Source: Verrucomicrobiaceae bacterium
GTDB lineage: Bacteria; Verrucomicrobiota; Verrucomicrobiae; Verrucomicrobiales; Akkermansiaceae
Reading direction: 5' to 3'
Assembly: GCA_947372405.1 (NCBI GenBank)
Contig: CANBTO010000308.1
Span: 1 to 6,289 of the forward strand
Length of the DNA stretch: 6,289 nucleotides
Shown here: piece after piece, positions 1 through 6,289 of the stretch
How the letters are laid out: each line of letters begins with the position of its first letter
How positions within the stretch are numbered: the first letter of the stretch is position 1
Program-made: the position numbers and the translations under genes
Notes under the pieces: model-generated
Databases searched by the model: none
Seen by the model: the letters and a program-made list of their open reading frames with translations, nothing else
Told to the model about the DNA's origin: nothing

Positions 1-2274
1 CTCGGAGGTTTCTAACAGGCCGATGCCGAAATACGCCTGCCAGAGCCGGTTCACGTAGTCGCGCGCGGCGGTGGGCGATTTCGGATCGACCAGCCATTTC
101 GCGAAAGTCAGGCGCGAGTTCGGATCGCCCGGCGGGAGCGGATGGAGGAAGGCGGGGACGTGCGGAGCGATGAGCTGCTTCGGCTGGGTCTGGTCACCAC
201 GGGCGAAGAGGTGGGTTTCATGCGGGGTCGCGGATTCGGCGGCGACGAGCGCCCAGGTGGGGACGGGGAGCTGGGAGGACAGCTTGCGGATTTCACCGGT
301 CTCGGTGGCGAAGGCCGGGTTGTTTTCGCGCCAGTGGGCGAATAGGCGACGCTGTTGTTCGGAGTTTCGTTTTTCTGGAACGGTTTCCAACGCGTCGCGG
401 ACGAGCGGCGGGAGTTGGTCGAGGGGGGTGGGCAGGGTGGCGGCGACCGAGAGGCGGATGCGACCGAGATTGTAGGTCTGGTTGTCGTCCGAATTGTAGC
501 CGCCGTGCTTCTGGCAAAGCGTGTAGATGAGATGGGCGATACCGTCGGTCTTGAAGGGCTTGGCGAGTTCAAAGGTGAGGACGGCGGGGTCGTTGTTGTG
601 GGAGGGATCAGTCTCGTTGGTCCAGGCGGTTTTCTCATCGCCATCGAGGGCGAAGACGGCGGGCCCCGTCGTGCGGTTATCGGCGGAATCCGCGCCGTCC
701 TTGGGGAAACGGGCGGGATCGAGTTTCACAACAGGTGGGTTGACGCTCGCCACGGCGTTGATGAATGGCAGGGGGGCGGGTTTCCCGGAAGCGGGCGCGG
801 CCTTCAGCTTGAACTCGGTGAGCGCGCCGGTGCCGCGTGTGGAGCGGCCGGGACCTGAAAACGGCAGGTAGGGATCGTTGAGCACTTCGAGCCGGGCGGA
901 GCGGATTTCCGGCAGGGTGGCCGTCCCTGTGAAGGATTCTTCAGTCGTGGTGGCGGCATAGCCCATGTTGATGAGCGACTTGTCAGGCTGCGGCAGGTAT
1001 TTCTGTCCGGAATCGCCGAGCTGATAGAGTTCGATGGACTGCCAATCGGTGCGCGGGAGGGCAAGGAGGCCCTGCTGCCATTGGTTGAAATCCGCCTCCC
1101 AGCCGGGGTGGGCGGTGCGGATCTTTTCCTCGATGGCGAGGATCTGTCCTTCGATGGAGGCGGTGAGTTTCCGCTCGTCCGGCGTCAAGGCGGGGGTGGA
1201 GGTTTCGCTGATGTTGTTGAGGTAGGCGAAGATGCCGTAGTATTCCTCCTGGGTGAGCGGGTCGTATTTGTGCGAGTGGCACTGGGCGCACTGGACGGTC
1301 AGGCCGAGCATGGATTTCCCGATGGCGTCGATGCGATCGAAGATGCCTTCGATGCGGAACTGCTCGGGTTTCGCGCCGCCCTCTTCGTTGGTCATGGAGT
1401 TGCGCAGGAAGCCGGTGGCGATCTTGTCATCCTGGGTCGCACCCGGCAGAAGATCGCCGGCGATCTGTTTGATGACAAACCGGTCGTAGGGCATGTTAGA
1501 GTTGAGCGCGCTGACGACCCAGTCGCGGTAGAAATGATTTTTCCGCGGCAGATCCTTCTCGTAGCCGGCGGAATCCGAGTAACGAGCCGCATCCAGCCAT
1601 TCGCGCGCCCAGCGCTCTCCAAAGTGGGGGCTGGAAATCAGCCGCTCGGACTCGCTTTGGAAATCGAATGGCGCTGCGAGCTCTTGAAGTGATGGCGGCA
1701 GGCCGGTGAGGTCGAGTGAGAGACGCCGTGCGAGCGTGGCGGGTGCGGCTTCGGGTGTGGGGGCAAGCCCCTGCTGCTCCAGCTTCGCGAGCACGAAACG
1801 GTCGATCGGGTTTTTCACCCATGTGGCGTTCTTCACGGCGGGGACAGGCGGGCGTTGTGGAGCGACGAAGGACCAGTGGGTCCCCCACTCCGCACCTTCG
1901 GAAATCCACTGGCGAATGAGTGCGATCTGCTCGGGCTTGAGCCTGTCCTTTTTCTTCGGAGGCGGCATGACATCCTCGGGATCCGGGTTGGTGATACGCT
2001 CGATGAGGAGCGATTTCCCGGGATCGCCCGGCACGATGGCCTTGCCGCTCTCGCCGCCCTTGAGGGCGTCCTCCTTGCGGTCCAGCCGCAAGTGGGCCTC
2101 CACCTTCGAGGTGTCCGGACCGTGGCAGGCGTAGCAGTTTTCGGAAAAGATCGACTGGATCTGCGAGTTGAAATCCACTTTTCCCGCACGGACGGTGGAT
2201 GGAAAAAACACCGCGACCATGACGGCCGGGATGGCTGCCAGCCGTGTGATGGTTTTTTCGAAGTCGATGGACAT
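1..2274 (-). CDS. PSCyt1-DUF1549-DUF1553 exported cytochrome c protein (3' end outside window)
   Basis: The frame is open for 758 codons from ATG at 2274 to the left edge, with no stop in the window. After a signal peptide (hydrophobic residues about 13-25, cleavage likely after TVRA at about 30), a Planctomycete cytochrome c domain carries heme motif CYACH (47-51) and a probable distal Met in DVMPPP (M103). DUF1549 follows (about 155-345), with [31 protein letters not shown] (219-238) and a second heme motif CAQCH followed by SHKYD (329-338). A middle region (about 455-620) has [11 protein letters not shown]...GPGR and DGDEKTAW (544-551), resembling a discoidin-like fold. DUF1553 begins near 670, with ETHLFARGD (686-694) and [18 protein letters not shown] (741-758). 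The role is inferred: a periplasmic redox protein; family members often neighbour DUF1501 genes and have been proposed to act in glycan breakdown, but the reaction is unknown. An in-frame ATG at 2328 is an alternative start; 2274 gives the better signal peptide, though neither has a clear ribosome binding site. Confidence 0.93.
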   Translation of the reverse strand, partial: MSIDFEKTITRLAAIPAVMVAVFFPSTVRAGKVDFNSQIQSIFSENCYACHGPDTSKVEAHLRLDRKEDALKGGESGKAIVPGDPGKSLLIERITNPDPEDVMPPPKKKDRLKPEQIALIRQWISEGAEWGTHWSFVAPQRPPVPAVKNATWVKNPIDRFVLAKLEQQGLAPTPEAAPATLARRLSLDLTGLPPSLQELAAPFDFQSESERLISSPHFGERWAREWLDAARYSDSAGYEKDLPRKNHFYRDWVVSALNSNMPYDRFVIKQIAGDLLPGATQDDKIATGFLRNSMTNEEGGAKPEQFRIEGIFDRIDAIGKSMLGLTVQCAQCHSHKYDPLTQEEYYGIFAYLNNISETSTPALTPDERKLTASIEGQILAIEEKIRTAHPGWEADFNQWQQGLLALPRTDWQSIELYQLGDSGQKYLPQPDKSLINMGYAATTTEESFTGTATLPEIRSARLEVLNDPYLPFSGPGRSTRGTGALTEFKLKAAPASGKPAPLPFINAVASVNPPVVKLDPARFPKDGADSADNRTTGPAVFALDGDEKTAWTNETDPSHNNDPAVLTFELAKPFKTDGIAHLIYTLCQKHGGYNSDDNQTYNLGRIRLSVAATLPTPLDQLPPLVRDALETVPEKRNSEQQRRLFAHWRENNPAFATETGEIRKLSSQLPVPTWALVAAESATPHETHLFARGDQTQPKQLIAPHVPAFLHPLPPGDPNSRLTFAKWLVDPKSPTAARDYVNRLWQAYFGIGLLETSE

Positions 2275-2356
2275 GAGGTGCCGGAGGACGGTTCGGGCGG
2301 TTTCTACGGGCCGCGATGCTCCCGACATTCAATCGAATGGCCTTGCCCGTTGTCCC

Positions 2357-2376
2357 GCCGAATTTCACATTTCGGC
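2357..2376. repeat. 20-bp inverted repeat GCCGAA-N8-TTCGGC, possible operator or hairpin
   Basis: The arms GCCGAA (2357-2362) and TTCGGC (2371-2376) are perfect complements around an AT-rich 8-base centre. The repeat lies midway between two divergent starts, a usual place for a dimeric regulator site. No T-tract follows on either strand, so it is not a terminator. A six-base arm can arise by chance in GC-rich DNA, and no known operator consensus was matched. Confidence 0.35.
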
Positions 2377-2422
2377 AAGATTCTGCTTGGCAATTTCCCG
2401 GGGATCCTCCAATTTCCGCGCC

Positions 2423-2439
2423 CGCCCGACTTCCGGGCG
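2423..2439 (+). promoter_or_regulatory. GC-rich hairpin in the rpsP leader
   Basis: CGCCCG (2423-2428) pairs perfectly with CGGGCG (2434-2439) around a 5-base loop, ending 8 bases before the rpsP Shine-Dalgarno. Its 3' arm overlaps TCCGG (2432-2436), which could instead pair with CCGGA (2446-2450) and cover the Shine-Dalgarno, so the two folds exclude each other. Regulation of S16 synthesis is an inference; both stems are short. Confidence 0.35.
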
Positions 2440-2447
2440 AGCTCACC

Positions 2448-2451
2448 GGAG
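2448..2451 (+). promoter_or_regulatory. Shine-Dalgarno of rpsP
   Basis: GGAG lies 7 bases before the ATG at 2459, a good spacing. Together with the conserved S16 N-terminus it fixes the start at 2459, although the frame stays open upstream to 2168. It is the clearest ribosome binding site in the window. Confidence 0.75.
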
Positions 2452-2458
2452 TTCCACC

Positions 2459-2716
2459 ATGTCAGTATCCATCCGTCTCAACCGCAAGGGCACCAAGGAC
2501 CGCCCTTATTATAAAATCGTCGCCGTTGACAGCCGCAAGCGTCGCGACGGACGTTACATCGAGCAGCTCGGCACCTACGATCCGCTCAAGGAAGGCGTGA
2601 ACTACACCATCGATCTCGCGCTTGCCGACAAGTGGCTCGCCGTGGGTGCCAAGCCTTCCGAAACCGTGAACAGCATGATCCGCAAGGCCCGCACCGCGGC
2701 CAAGGCAGACGCCTGA
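2459..2716 (+). CDS. rpsP: 30S ribosomal protein S16
   Basis: This 85-residue protein matches the usual 80-90 residue length of bacterial S16. The N-terminus [20 protein letters not shown] and the following [22 protein letters not shown] are hallmark S16 sequence; [19 protein letters not shown] (52-70) is the conserved central helix region, and the short basic tail ends at ADA. S16 is a primary-type binding protein of the small subunit body and is needed for efficient 30S assembly. In many bacteria rpsP leads an operon with rimM, trmD and rplS. Here the next gene is a methyltransferase of an unrelated family and a strong terminator closes rpsP, so it probably forms a largely monocistronic unit. 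The start is set by the GGAG at 2448 and by alignment to the family. Confidence 0.98.
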   Translation: MSVSIRLNRKGTKDRPYYKIVAVDSRKRRDGRYIEQLGTYDPLKEGVNYTIDLALADKWLAVGAKPSETVNSMIRKARTAAKADA

Positions 2717-2743
2717 TCCACTCTCGTTTGATCCTGATTTTCC

Positions 2744-2781
2744 AACAACCGCGTTCCGCAAGGGCCGCGGTTGTTTTGTTT
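2744..2781 (+). terminator. Intrinsic terminator of rpsP
   Basis: AACAACCGCG (2744-2753) and CGCGGTTGTT (2766-2775) form a perfect 10-bp stem. The 12-base loop contains CC-GCAA-GG (2756-2763), which could add a small GNRA-capped inner stem. A T-rich tract follows (TTTTGTTT, 2774-2781, overlapping the last two stem bases). It starts 28 bases after the rpsP stop and ends 4 bases before the methyltransferase ATG. Confidence 0.88.
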
Positions 2782-2785
2782 GAAG

Positions 2786-3754
2786 ATGAATCCCTCACCC
2801 ACATCCAGCTTCGAGGATTTCATGCGGCGGGCGCTGCATGATCCCGAGCGTGGCTACTATTCGCGCCGCATCAGCGGTGTCGGAGGCAGGGGGGATTTCA
2901 CCACCGCCCCGATGCTTTCCGAGGCCCCCGCCCGTGCGATCGTCACATGGGCCGCCAAAGCGCTGCGGGAAACCGGCTGCCGGGATCTCATCGAAATCGG
3001 TCCCGGCGAGGGGAAACTTGCCGCTGCCGTCCTGAAAAACCTGCCGTGGCACATCCGCCTGAGAACCCGGCTGCACTTGGTGGAAACATCGGCTCCGCTC
3101 GCCGGGCTACAGCATAAGTTGTTAGGCCGCCGGGCCGTCTGGCATGCCTCGCCCGCCGAGGCGCTGGCCGCCTGTTCGGGAAAAGCCGTGATTTATTCCA
3201 ACGAGTTGGTGGATGCCTTTCCCGTCAGAAGGTTCCGCAAAACCCCCGAGGGCTGGCAAGAGCTTGCAGTCAGCTTCGATTCCTCCGGCTCGGCCAGCGA
3301 ATCGCTCATGCCCCCTTCCCCGCTGCCCGAGTCCTCTTCGTTTTCCGAAAACCACAGGGACGGGCAATGCATCGAGGTTCACGATTCCTACCGCCGCTGG
3401 CTGGCGGACTGGATGCCTCTGTGGAAATCCGGGCGCATGCTCACCATCGACTACGGCTCCAGCGCGGAGACGCTCTATCAGCGGCGTCCTCATGGCACGG
3501 TGCGCGGCTACCTGATGCAGCAGCGTATTGAAGGTCCCGGGATCTATCAGAATGTCGGCCGCCAGGATCTGACCGCCGATGTGAATTTCACCGATCTCAT
3601 GCAGTGGAGCTCACCATGGGTGGAGAACCAACAACTCCAAAGCCTCGCCGCATTTCTCGCAGCGCACGCAACGGACACCGACCGAGATCTAACCGATGAA
3701 TCCGGTGCGGGCGGCGCGTTTCTTGTCCTCGACCAGAAACGCGGCGTCCGCTGA
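2786..3754 (+). CDS. SAM-dependent methyltransferase, MidA/NDUFAF7 family (Methyltransf_28, DUF185)
   Basis: The 322-residue product has the family signatures in order: SFEDFMRRALHDPERGYYS (8-26); GGRGDFTTAP (33-42); SAM motif I DLIEIGPGEGKL (67-78); HLVETSAPL (97-105) at the usual motif II place; SNELVDAFPVRRF (138-150), the family's NELxDAxPV; LTIDYGS (219-225); and HGTVRGYL...GRQDLTADVNF (236-268). In mitochondria NDUFAF7 symmetrically dimethylates an arginine of complex I subunit NDUFS2; bacterial substrates are not established, so none is assigned. It is slightly short because the usual N-terminal helix before 'FxDFM' is nearly absent. The ATG at 2786 keeps the FEDFM block; an ATG at 2822 has a better GAGG but would cut it, and a TTG at 2771 lies inside the terminator. 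It may be expressed by read-through from rpsP. Confidence 0.93.
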   Translation: MNPSPTSSFEDFMRRALHDPERGYYSRRISGVGGRGDFTTAPMLSEAPARAIVTWAAKALRETGCRDLIEIGPGEGKLAAAVLKNLPWHIRLRTRLHLVETSAPLAGLQHKLLGRRAVWHASPAEALAACSGKAVIYSNELVDAFPVRRFRKTPEGWQELAVSFDSSGSASESLMPPSPLPESSSFSENHRDGQCIEVHDSYRRWLADWMPLWKSGRMLTIDYGSSAETLYQRRPHGTVRGYLMQQRIEGPGIYQNVGRQDLTADVNFTDLMQWSSPWVENQQLQSLAAFLAAHATDTDRDLTDESGAGGAFLVLDQKRGVR

Positions 3755-3775
3755 ACGGCAAGAAGTCACCCTGTT

Positions 3776-5149
3776 TCACCGGCCACCACGGCCACCGCGT
3801 CCGCCACCCCACATGCCGCGGCCGTCGAGGATGCGTTGTTTCGCATCATCCGGAATGGCGGTGGATGCCTGGACATAGGCTTTCGCAGCAGCTGCGTCCT
3901 CACGCATCCAGCGGGCTGCGGCCACACCGAGCGCACGGCTGCGGTCGCCTTCGTCGGTGATGGTTTCAGCCACCTTCATGAGATCCGCTGGAGCGGCGGT
4001 GTTGTTGCTCCACACATAGGACTGGAGCGCGCTGTCGCGGACGTCCGGGGCTTGGAACGAGTTCGCATAGGCAAGTGCGGAGCTGGAGTTCTGCGCCACC
4101 AAAGCGGGCATGACCGAGCGCATGCTTTCCTGCTGGGCGTCCTTGCTGTCCTGCTGCTTGAGGAAATCCGCAGCTGCCTGCGGATTCACCCGCGCCCAGT
4201 CCGAGACCACATCGGAAATCACGCGATCCTTCGCGGCACCGGCCTGGAGCTGGGCCACCTGTTTGGCGGCGGATTCCGGATCCTTGTTAGAAAGACCGCC
4301 GATGGCGGATGCGAGCGCCTCGGCCTGTTGATCGGCCGGCAGGGTGTGGATCCAGGCCTGGGCATCGCTGAAACTCAGGGCTCCGTACTCCGAGGCCACC
4401 GTCTTGTATGCGTCGCCCTTGTCCGTGCCCGGCAACCCGGCCACCATTTCCGCAGCCTTTTTCGGATCGGCCTTGGCGACCTCTCCGATCACGGAGTTGA
4501 GCGCCTGGCTTTTCTCGGTGGTCAGCGTGCCCGCCCAAGCCATCGCTGCGGCAGGATCCTGTTTCGCCCACTCGGAAGCGATGATGGAGGCGGCTCCCTG
4601 ACCACCCATCGGGCCGCGTCCGCCGCCCATCATGCCCATCATCGCGAACTCACGCGGATTGGAGGCGTAGTAGTTGGCCGCGTTCGCCGGATCCACGCTG
4701 GCCCAGCTCTGGAGAATCGTCGGGCGGACGAACTGCCCTGAAAATCCCATGGTGCTCGAGAACGCCATCGCGGCGGTGGCGTCCACTTCGGCCCAATGGC
4801 TGAAGAGCAGAAATGAAGCCATCATCCGCTCGTTGATCGGCAGATTTTCCAGCTTGTGCGCCTCGTCCTCGAGCTGGCTCGTGGACATGCCCGAGTATAG
4901 ATCCATGAGCGCCTGGATGCGGTTGGAACTACCCGGCAAACGGGAAATCGCTTCCAGCCCGGTCGGACGGACGCGTTTGGCGGGCTGGTCCGTCGAGGCC
5001 TCCGTGCGGGACGACGAGCGGGTTTTGTGGCCCGTGTTTTCGACAGCGGTTTTGTCACCAGTTGCGGAGCCGGTGTTTTTTCCGGAAATGAAGCCGCCTG
5101 CGGCACCGAGAATCAATGTGGCGGCGGGAAGAACCCAGGGATTTTTCAT
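3776..5149 (-). CDS. Exported repeat protein with 'WAxxDPxAA' units and Gly/Arg-rich tail
   Basis: This 457-residue protein opens with a hydrophobic stretch (residues 5-21), either an uncleaved anchor or a signal peptide, then a polar Ser/Thr/Lys linker (22-62). From about 119 to 425 it is built of roughly ten helical units of 30-34 residues. Clear copies are WAEVDATAAMAF (119), WASVDPANAANYY (149), WAKQDPAAAMAW (194), VAKADPKKAAEMV (224), LSNKDPESAAKQV (286), WARVNPQAAADFL (318) and WMREDAAAAKAYV (414). A Met/Gly-rich insert (MGMMGGGRGPMGGQG, 171-185) widens one spacing from 30 to 45 residues, and the C-terminus is WGGGRGGRGGR. The regular helical period suggests an alpha-solenoid binding surface outside the cytoplasmic membrane. 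I recall similar unnamed proteins from Verrucomicrobia; no function is known to me. The start at 5149 is chosen because it begins the hydrophobic segment; no Shine-Dalgarno precedes it. The gene lies 91 bases downstream of the HEAT-like gene. Confidence 0.85.
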   Translation of the reverse strand: MKNPWVLPAATLILGAAGGFISGKNTGSATGDKTAVENTGHKTRSSSRTEASTDQPAKRVRPTGLEAISRLPGSSNRIQALMDLYSGMSTSQLEDEAHKLENLPINERMMASFLLFSHWAEVDATAAMAFSSTMGFSGQFVRPTILQSWASVDPANAANYYASNPREFAMMGMMGGGRGPMGGQGAASIIASEWAKQDPAAAMAWAGTLTTEKSQALNSVIGEVAKADPKKAAEMVAGLPGTDKGDAYKTVASEYGALSFSDAQAWIHTLPADQQAEALASAIGGLSNKDPESAAKQVAQLQAGAAKDRVISDVVSDWARVNPQAAADFLKQQDSKDAQQESMRSVMPALVAQNSSSALAYANSFQAPDVRDSALQSYVWSNNTAAPADLMKVAETITDEGDRSRALGVAAARWMREDAAAAKAYVQASTAIPDDAKQRILDGRGMWGGGRGGRGGR

Positions 5150-5240
5150 GATGATGAGGGATAATGGAGGACGAAAACTTGCAAACCCCGGAAAGTTGCG
5201 CCAGTTGCTCTGAATTTGCAGCAAGAATCATCCATCCCGA
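5150..5240 (-). other. Spacer between the two minus-strand repeat-protein genes
   Basis: These 91 bases separate the upstream stop (5241-5243) from the ATG at 5149. I found no terminator hairpin and no convincing promoter; a TTGCAA is present but is followed only by a poor TATCCC at short spacing. The length leaves room for a promoter, so co-transcription is possible but not certain. Confidence 0.4.
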
Positions 5241-6116
5241 TCACTCGTTCGTCTGGATGGCCTTGAGCGAGCGCTCCGCCTGCTTGCGGACGGCTTCATT
5301 GCTTTCGTTTTTCGATAGATCGTAAAGCAGCTCCGTCACCGGCACGGTGTGGTAGTTTCCAAGCGCTGCGGCGGCGGCCATGCGGGCACGCCCTGTGATG
5401 GCAGGCGTTCGTCCGGCAGCGGCATCCATGAGCAGTTGCTCCAACTCCGGATTCCGCGCCTCGCTGATCGCATACATCAGTCCGTCCGCGTTCGAGTAGA
5501 GCGATCCACCGGGGTCGGGATCCTCTCCGGCGGAGTTGATGCGGCTGAAGAGCGCCTGGATGTCCTGCGCCTCTCCCTTGCGCACCAGCGAGAGGGCGCA
5601 CGCGCAAACCAGTTGATCCGTGATGGGCCGGTTCGCGTCGTTGAGGATGCGCCGCGCCGTTTCAGGAAAATTCGCCGATTGCAGGGTGGAGAAAATCTCG
5701 ATGATCCGCTGGCGGGTGTCGTCGTTCACCGGATTGTCGTAAGCTGCGATCAAGGACTCCATCTCCTTCGCCCCGGCATGCACCGAGAACCTCGCCTTCA
5801 CCGCATCCACCAACTCATCGTCACGGGCATATAATAGAATCCGGGTGAGTTCCTTCCACTCGTCCGCCGTGGGAACACGGTCATGCTCGGCGGACAGACG
5901 TTCCATGGTGTAGGGGGTGGTGAAATCAAGAGCGCGGGGGCCAGGCTGGCGCGTCTTGTTTGTTAGAGAACCGGCAGCCAACCTGTCCTGGCTGTGATCC
6001 AGCGGGGCGGCATGTGCGACCACCTTTGGTGTTTGCGGCCAAAGCCGCCATAACAGCCCCACGCAGGCAACGAGTGCGAAAACAAAGCCCGCAATCGCTG
6101 TCCGTTTGAGTCGCAT
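5241..6116 (-). CDS. Membrane- or lipid-anchored HEAT-like repeat protein
   Basis: The product has 291 residues. It begins MRLKR followed by a hydrophobic run (residues 7-26) containing LVAC (15-18), which fits a lipobox with Cys18, but hydrophobic residues continue after the Cys, so a simple membrane anchor is equally likely. A polar linker (about 28-80) leads to an all-helical domain (about 83-290) of degenerate HEAT/PBS-like pairs. The clearest are the last two: ELEQLLMDAA...ITGRARMAAAAALG (224-253) and VTELLYDLSKNESNEAVRKQ...SLKAI (260-287), with earlier ones near 118-145 and 150-182. No catalytic motif is seen; such domains usually bind protein partners, here outside the cytoplasm. ATG 6116 is preferred over an in-frame upstream start at 6176 because the latter overlaps the preceding gene and would bury the signal. 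A weak AGGA lies 11 bases upstream. The gene starts 25 bases after the upstream stop, suggesting one transcript. Confidence 0.83.
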   Translation of the reverse strand: MRLKRTAIAGFVFALVACVGLLWRLWPQTPKVVAHAAPLDHSQDRLAAGSLTNKTRQPGPRALDFTTPYTMERLSAEHDRVPTADEWKELTRILLYARDDELVDAVKARFSVHAGAKEMESLIAAYDNPVNDDTRQRIIEIFSTLQSANFPETARRILNDANRPITDQLVCACALSLVRKGEAQDIQALFSRINSAGEDPDPGGSLYSNADGLMYAISEARNPELEQLLMDAAAGRTPAITGRARMAAAAALGNYHTVPVTELLYDLSKNESNEAVRKQAERSLKAIQTNE

Positions 6117-6141
6117 TGGATGACTGTTCCTAAACTCCGCC

Positions 6142-6288
6142 TCACCGTGCCTTGTAGTTCCAGACAACTGAACCATCCGTCTTCTTCGTCGCCCGCGCCT
6201 CGGTGATGACTCCGCTTGGATTGTAGAGCAGAAACTTGTGGCTCACGAAATCGGCGGCACCGTTTTCGCTGTTCGTCGCGCCATGGCA
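6142..6288 (-). CDS. C-terminal fragment of an unrecognised protein (5' end outside window)
   Basis: Reading in from the right edge, this frame is open for 48 codons (beginning CHGATNSENGAADFVSHKFL) and stops with TGA at 6144-6142. Third positions are mostly G or C, as in the neighbouring genes, which supports true coding. The fragment has no motif I can name; alternating hydrophobic residues (FLLYN, GVITEA, SVVWNYKA) suggest beta strands. It ends 25 bases before the HEAT-like gene on the same strand, so the two are probably in one operon. A competing frame begins at an ATG exactly on the edge, but it overlaps the anchor region of the next gene and is rejected. Confidence 0.6.
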   Translation of the reverse strand, partial: CHGATNSENGAADFVSHKFLLYNPSGVITEARATKKTDGSVVWNYKAR

Positions 6289-6289
6289 T

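Larger units (their letters stand above)
2275..2458. other. Divergent intergenic region between the cytochrome gene and rpsP
   Basis: This 184-base stretch must hold the promoters of both diverging genes. It contains a 20-base palindrome (2357-2376), a smaller inverted repeat CATTC-AATC-GAATG (2326-2339) and the rpsP leader hairpins. I looked for -35/-10 pairs on both strands and found none with acceptable sequence and spacing; promoters in this phylum often depart from the E. coli consensus. If the cytochrome gene starts at 2328 instead of 2274, the region shrinks to 130 bases. Confidence 0.6.

Noticed and set aside
355..1692. Plus-strand open frames of 167 and 203 codons at 355-858 and 1081-1692
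   Set aside because: They are the antisense of DUF1549/DUF1553 coding sequence, use the same codon register on the opposite strand, and show only Gly/Val-rich composition.
1496..2446. 316-codon minus-strand open frame overlapping the start of the cytochrome gene
   Set aside because: Its product is Arg/Gly/His-rich without any fold signature and lies in another frame of the PSCyt1/DUF1549 coding sequence, which has clear conserved motifs throughout.
2168..2458. N-terminal extension of rpsP by 97 codons
   Set aside because: S16 begins conserved MSVSIRL at 2459, which has a well-placed GGAG; the extension runs into the divergent gene.
3755..3775. Possible shared terminator between the convergent genes
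   Set aside because: The 21-base gap has no inverted repeat and no T-tract on either strand.
3776..3810. Short repeated GGCCACC units resembling a tandem repeat
   Set aside because: They are the codons of the Gly/Arg tail on the minus strand, so they belong to the protein and not to a separate repeat element.
3836..4741. 301-codon plus-strand open frame
   Set aside because: It lies entirely opposite the repeat protein; the minus-strand product has a signal sequence and a regular repeat pattern, whereas this product shows no motif and is explained by high GC.
5349..5834. 161-codon plus-strand open frame
   Set aside because: It lies opposite the HEAT-like domain and has an Arg/His-rich product without motif.
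5963..6289. 108-codon minus-strand frame starting at the right edge
   Set aside because: It overlaps the anchor-encoding start of the HEAT-like gene and yields a Cys/Arg-rich product; the next frame (6142-6288) has better codon use and ends neatly 25 bases before the next ATG.

Overview
The window looks like chromosomal DNA of a GC-rich member of the Verrucomicrobiota, probably close to Luteolibacter/Haloferula. The evidence is a large exported Planctomycete/Verrucomicrobia-type cytochrome c protein (PSCyt1-DUF1549-DUF1553), an exported protein built from roughly 30-residue 'WAxxDPxAA' repeats of a kind I associate with Verrucomicrobia, and weak or absent Shine-Dalgarno sequences on most genes. 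The assignment rests on protein style only, with no marker-gene comparison.

Layout. Positions 1-2274 (minus strand) hold one uninterrupted reading frame for the N-terminal 758 residues of the PSCyt1/DUF1549/DUF1553 protein; its C-terminus lies beyond the left edge. A 184-base divergent intergenic region (2275-2458) holds two hairpin-forming inverted repeats and the rpsP leader. Positions 2459-2716 (plus) encode ribosomal protein S16, closed by a strong intrinsic terminator at 2744-2781. Only 4 bases after the terminator T-tract, a MidA/NDUFAF7-family SAM-dependent methyltransferase begins (2786-3754, plus).

The right half is a minus-strand cluster, transcribed right to left: the last 48 codons of an unrecognised gene (6142-6288), a membrane-anchored or lipid-anchored HEAT-like repeat protein (5241-6116), and the exported WAxxDPxAA repeat protein with a Gly/Arg-rich tail (3776-5149). 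This cluster converges on the methyltransferase gene with 21 bases between the stop codons.

How the genes relate. rpsP is housekeeping and here is not followed by rimM, trmD or rplS. The methyltransferase is either co-transcribed by read-through of the rpsP terminator or has its own signal that I cannot see. The DUF1549/DUF1553 protein is exported and predicted to carry two c-type hemes. The two alpha-repeat proteins are probably envelope proteins of unknown function. I see no CRISPR array, transposon, tRNA or rRNA, and no convincing evidence for a wholly new system. The least explained part is the tandem pair of exported alpha-repeat proteins.
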